From PVC group bacterium (GTDB lineage: Bacteria; Verrucomicrobiota; Kiritimatiellia; UBA8416; PXDI01): 8,078 nucleotides of DNA. Below are positions 5,601 through 8,078 of the stretch, piece after piece. Both the position numbers and the translations under genes were made by a program. The DNA lies in assembly GCA_003565095.1 (NCBI GenBank), contig PXDI01000093.1, positions 1-8,078 of the forward strand, in the 5' to 3' direction. Each line of letters opens with the position of its first letter. Positions within the stretch are counted from its first letter, which is position 1. The notes beneath the pieces are model-generated. The model was given only the letters and a program-made list of their open reading frames with translations, had not been told where the DNA came from and ran no database searches.

Positions 5601-7508
5601 TTACCCGATCAGACTGCCTTCAATTACGACTGTCGGCTTATGCTCAAAAGGCTGGCGTTGTCCGGTGTGCAGTGCCGGGATGGCGGCGTTGACCGCCTGA
5701 CAAGACGCCACCATTTCCGGATAGGGGCGATAGCAGATGTCATGCAGGCCGATCTGCATGTTCTCGCCGTCAAACCGCCCCATCACATGCTGATCATTCC
5801 ACATGAAATAGTGCGCCCCGATCAACGCCGGGATGGCCGCCGCATGCTCAACATAGTAGCGGTAGGCCTCCGCGCTCTCCCGCATGGTCTTCACATTGCG
5901 GATGCCGCCGGAAGGTAGGCCGCGATCAAGCGCGCCAATATGGAACTCACCGATCATCAAAGGCTTGCCCGTCTTTGCGGCCAGGCGCGCAATATGTTCG
6001 GCATCCGGACGTAAGTCATAGAAATTTATCGAAAAAACATCGACATGCTGACTGCCGCTCAGTTGATAGTCGCTGTGAATCCACGCCCAGCGCAAACCGA
6101 GATTCAGATGATTGGGATCAACCGCACGACAGGCCTCCGCTGCTATCCGGACAAAGCGCTCGATCGCCTGACAGGTGAATTCCATCGTGTCTCTTGTATG
6201 ACCTGCACCTTTGATTACCTGCTTCTTATGCAAATCGTCAAACGCTTTCAATTGCGTTCCCCAGACGGCATTCAGCTCACTCACAGAGCTGTAACGCGCC
6301 TTGATGAACGCGATGAAAGCTGCGCGAGTGTGACTTGCGCACTCATCACGCAACAACTGCAGCCCTAAGTTGAAATCGGTCAGAAACGCCCACTGCGGCT
6401 CATTGGTCATGAAATAGCCGATCACCCGCCGGTCATTGGCAATCTTGCCCAACTGACGGGCAAAAACCTCGCAACGCTGTGTATATTCGTCAGAATAAAT
6501 ATCCGGAAAATCACGAAAAATGCATTTCTCCGTCTTTGGAAAGTTCTTCATCGTAAAGACATGCGGAAGTTCCGCCCTCTGCGTAAAATCTTCGTCGGAC
6601 CAGTTGGCGATGGTGTTGAAGCCATAGCGGATAATACGCCGCCGGGTTAGTTCACACCACTTTTCAAACCAGTCACTTCCCAGCGCGCGTTCAAGATTGT
6701 ATGTCTGTGAATGGAAAATCCGCCCTTCTTCACGCTGCGTCCATAAATGCGGAGCCTGGGCAATTGACGGCATTTCCCCCGTGAACATATTCTCTATGCC
6801 GGAGACATTAACTCCGCCATCGGGCCTGATACAGTCAACCCCGTTGCTCCAGAAAGCACAACCGTCGGGATCCACCAGCCACCAGCGTTCTCCGTCATAA
6901 TGAGTTCTGAACCAACCGGTTGCATCAAGACGCGTCGCGCGCCAGCCCCCGTATTGCGAGTGTTCACTGCCAAATTCCGGTGCGACGTCCGTCAGCTCCG
7001 ATTTGAGCGATTCCGCCAGTTCATCAAGGCTCTGCGTCTTGCCGGGCCAGTCGCGTGCGCGCCATTGATGCAGCTCATCCACCTGCGGCTCATCGGGATA
7101 GGTGTATTCCGGTTGAGAATCTGCGGAAATCGAGTCAGAGATGCGGGCATCTTTTATATGCAAATATTGCGCGGTTTCCGGAGCAGCGGAAAGGGTGATG
7201 CGCCGTATATCCTCTGCGGCAAGGTTGGCACCTTCAACAACTGATTTGAAACAGCCGGGTGTGCGCCGCAAAAACAGCCTGCCGCCCTCGGCGACTTTTA
7301 CCGGCAGACAGATCCGTGTTGGCCAATGCGGAAACAGCCCGATCCGCACCACTACCCGCCGCTCATCTCCGGAAAAAATCACCTGCAAGTTTATCATTGC
7401 ATCCGCTTCGTTTATAACATCTGCAATGATAACATCTTCCGCCGATAACGGCCGGGATATTGTAAGCTCGAAAGCTGGATCTATTTCTCTGCAAGGATTA
7501 CTGCCCAT
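5601..7508 (-). CDS. Clan GH-A glycoside hydrolase, GH50 (beta-agarase)-like, cytoplasmic
   Basis: This is a complete 635-residue protein. Residues 1-150 form a beta-rich N-terminal region that I do not recognise, possibly a carbohydrate-binding-like sandwich. From about residue 188 the sequence is a (beta/alpha)8 hydrolase. WWLVDPDGCAFWSNGVDC (209-226) is a signature that I associate with GH50 agarases and relatives. VIGYFMTNEPQWAF (362-375) carries the likely acid/base Glu370 in the clan's NE(P) motif, and KPLMIGEFHIGALDRG (515-530) carries the likely nucleophile Glu521. The spacing of the two acids, about 150 residues, suits clan GH-A. No signal peptide is visible, so it would act on imported oligosaccharides, unlike the secreted endo-agarases. 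The ATG at 7508 has a good AAAGGTG Shine-Dalgarno inside the end of the preceding gene, and the two frames overlap by 11 bases, suggesting coupled translation. The clan is well supported; GH50 membership and an agar-type substrate are tentative, and a GH-A beta-galactosidase-like role is the main alternative. Confidence 0.8.
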   Translation of the reverse strand: MGSNPCREIDPAFELTISRPLSAEDVIIADVINEADAMINLQVIFSGDERRVVVRIGLFPHWPTRICLPVKVAEGGRLFLRRTPGCFKSVVEGANLAAEDIRRITLSAAPETAQYLHIKDARISDSISADSQPEYTYPDEPQVDELHQWRARDWPGKTQSLDELAESLKSELTDVAPEFGSEHSQYGGWRATRLDATGWFRTHYDGERWWLVDPDGCAFWSNGVDCIRPDGGVNVSGIENMFTGEMPSIAQAPHLWTQREEGRIFHSQTYNLERALGSDWFEKWCELTRRRIIRYGFNTIANWSDEDFTQRAELPHVFTMKNFPKTEKCIFRDFPDIYSDEYTQRCEVFARQLGKIANDRRVIGYFMTNEPQWAFLTDFNLGLQLLRDECASHTRAAFIAFIKARYSSVSELNAVWGTQLKAFDDLHKKQVIKGAGHTRDTMEFTCQAIERFVRIAAEACRAVDPNHLNLGLRWAWIHSDYQLSGSQHVDVFSINFYDLRPDAEHIARLAAKTGKPLMIGEFHIGALDRGLPSGGIRNVKTMRESAEAYRYYVEHAAAIPALIGAHYFMWNDQHVMGRFDGENMQIGLHDICYRPYPEMVASCQAVNAAIPALHTGQRQPFEHKPTVVIEGSLIG

Positions 7509-8078
7509 GTTTCACCTTTTTCAAAAGAGCGACACCTTTCGGGGTCAAACGGTATTTCTGTAAACGGCTGTTGGGTTTGTCGGGGATGGTTAGCTCGATC
7601 CATCTGTTGTCGAGGAGATTCCGAATGGCTTTTTTGAAATTGCCGGTACGTTGTGAGTACCCAAGCCGAGCAAGTAACGCGCTTCGACCAAGAGATTCTA
7701 CAGCCAGTGCTGTAATGATGCTAGTTTCGGTTGCGGAGATTTCGACTGGGGCCTCGACTGGGGCCTCCGTCTCTAGCCGTGACTCTAGCCGCGATGCCGT
7801 ATCAACTGGGGCCTCATCATGGGCCTTATCCAATCCGTTACCCAGCGGGCTTGCACCGGCCGAAACAGCGTTCTGGCGGCGGAAGATCATGCGGAACCAA
7901 TCCTTGTCAGCCTGTATTTCTGGGTGCGCGCAGTTCTGTTTATCGCAATGTTCGCGAATGCGCTTGAAGCCGGAACCCACTTTTTCAACGAGGTCCATGC
8001 GTTGCATCATCCCGAAAAGCAAGGGGTTGCGGGGAATGCTGCGGGTGCCGAGGGTGTCGACCGTCAGTCCGCCAACGA
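7498..8078 (-). CDS. C-terminal part of a COG2865-type regulator (AlbA_2 / HATPase_c_4 family) with winged helix; 5' partial
   Basis: The frame is open to the right edge, so the N-terminus (normally the AlbA_2 DNA-binding-like domain and most of the ATPase-like domain) lies outside; the TTG at 8022 is not a real start. About 193 residues are visible. The stretch from the edge, GGLTVDTLGTRSIPRNPLLF and then LVEKVGSGFKRIRE, is the typical end of the HATPase_c_4 domain (pattern RNPL...E..GSG..RI). A low-complexity hinge with SRLESRLE and EAPVEAPVE repeats follows (7744-7815). The last 70 residues form a winged-helix domain: LGRSALLARLGYSQRTGNFK contains the helix-turn-helix, and RLQKYRLTPKGVALLKK the wing and final strand. 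Proteins of this family are annotated as putative transcriptional regulators or RecG-like, and few have been characterised. Its stop codon lies inside the start of the GH-A gene, so it is probably co-transcribed and may regulate the cluster; that role is inferred from position. Confidence 0.8.
   Translation of the reverse strand, partial: VGGLTVDTLGTRSIPRNPLLFGMMQRMDLVEKVGSGFKRIREHCDKQNCAHPEIQADKDWFRMIFRRQNAVSAGASPLGNGLDKAHDEAPVDTASRLESRLETEAPVEAPVEISATETSIITALAVESLGRSALLARLGYSQRTGNFKKAIRNLLDNRWIELTIPDKPNSRLQKYRLTPKGVALLKKVKHGQ
7744..7815 (-). repeat. 12-base tandem repeats in the hinge of the regulator
   Basis: Two exact copies of a 12-base unit lie at 7744-7755 and 7756-7767 (GACTGGGGCCTC on +, encoding EAPV on -), with an 11/12 copy at 7804-7815. 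Between them are two copies, 11/12 identical, of a second 12-base unit at 7771-7782 and 7783-7794, encoding SRLE. Both units are multiples of three, so gain or loss of copies would only change the length of the linker between the ATPase-like and winged-helix domains. Family members elsewhere often have short repeats in the same place. Confidence 0.85.

Overview
The window looks like chromosomal DNA from a Gram-negative, carbohydrate-degrading bacterium of roughly 55% GC by eye. The Gram-negative call rests on a tripartite-efflux RND permease and its outer-membrane factor lipoprotein. The clustering of signal-less glycoside hydrolases with an FAD_oxidored-type flavoprotein is a style I associate with the PVC group (Verrucomicrobiota, Kiritimatiellota, Lentisphaerota) and some Bacteroidota. 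That placement is inference; there is no rRNA or other marker gene here.

Layout. On the + strand, 1-2417 is one uninterrupted frame. It carries the last third of an HAE1-type (AcrB-like) RND permease, followed without a stop by an almost complete OprM/NodT-type outer-membrane factor. The join is a run of eight A at 1017-1024. A ninth A would split the frame cleanly into two ordinary overlapping genes. The window is therefore either a natural permease-OMF fusion, a slippage-controlled pair, or a one-base deletion or sequencing error.

Everything from 2446 to the right edge is on the - strand, converging on the efflux gene with a 28-base gap. In transcription order it holds: the C-terminal end of a COG2865-type regulator (AlbA_2/HATPase_c_4 family with a C-terminal winged helix, cut by the window edge); a 635-residue clan GH-A hydrolase resembling GH50; a HAD-family sugar-phosphate phosphatase or mutase; a five-bladed beta-propeller hydrolase of GH43/GH117-like type; and a 425-residue FAD-dependent oxidoreductase. 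The regulator and the GH-A gene overlap by 11 bases, and the HAD and propeller genes are 8 bases apart. The two larger gaps hold a perfect 19-bp inverted repeat (5558-5599) and an AT-rich stretch with a promoter-like pair (3724-3818).

Working model (inference). The cassette handles glycan fragments in the cytoplasm, since none of its enzymes shows a signal peptide. Two hydrolases would trim imported oligosaccharides, the HAD enzyme would act on a released sugar phosphate, the flavoprotein could oxidise a sugar or related hydroxyl group, and the regulator could respond to supply. No transporter, sulfatase or SusC/SusD pair lies inside the window. No tRNA, rRNA, CRISPR array or insertion sequence was seen.
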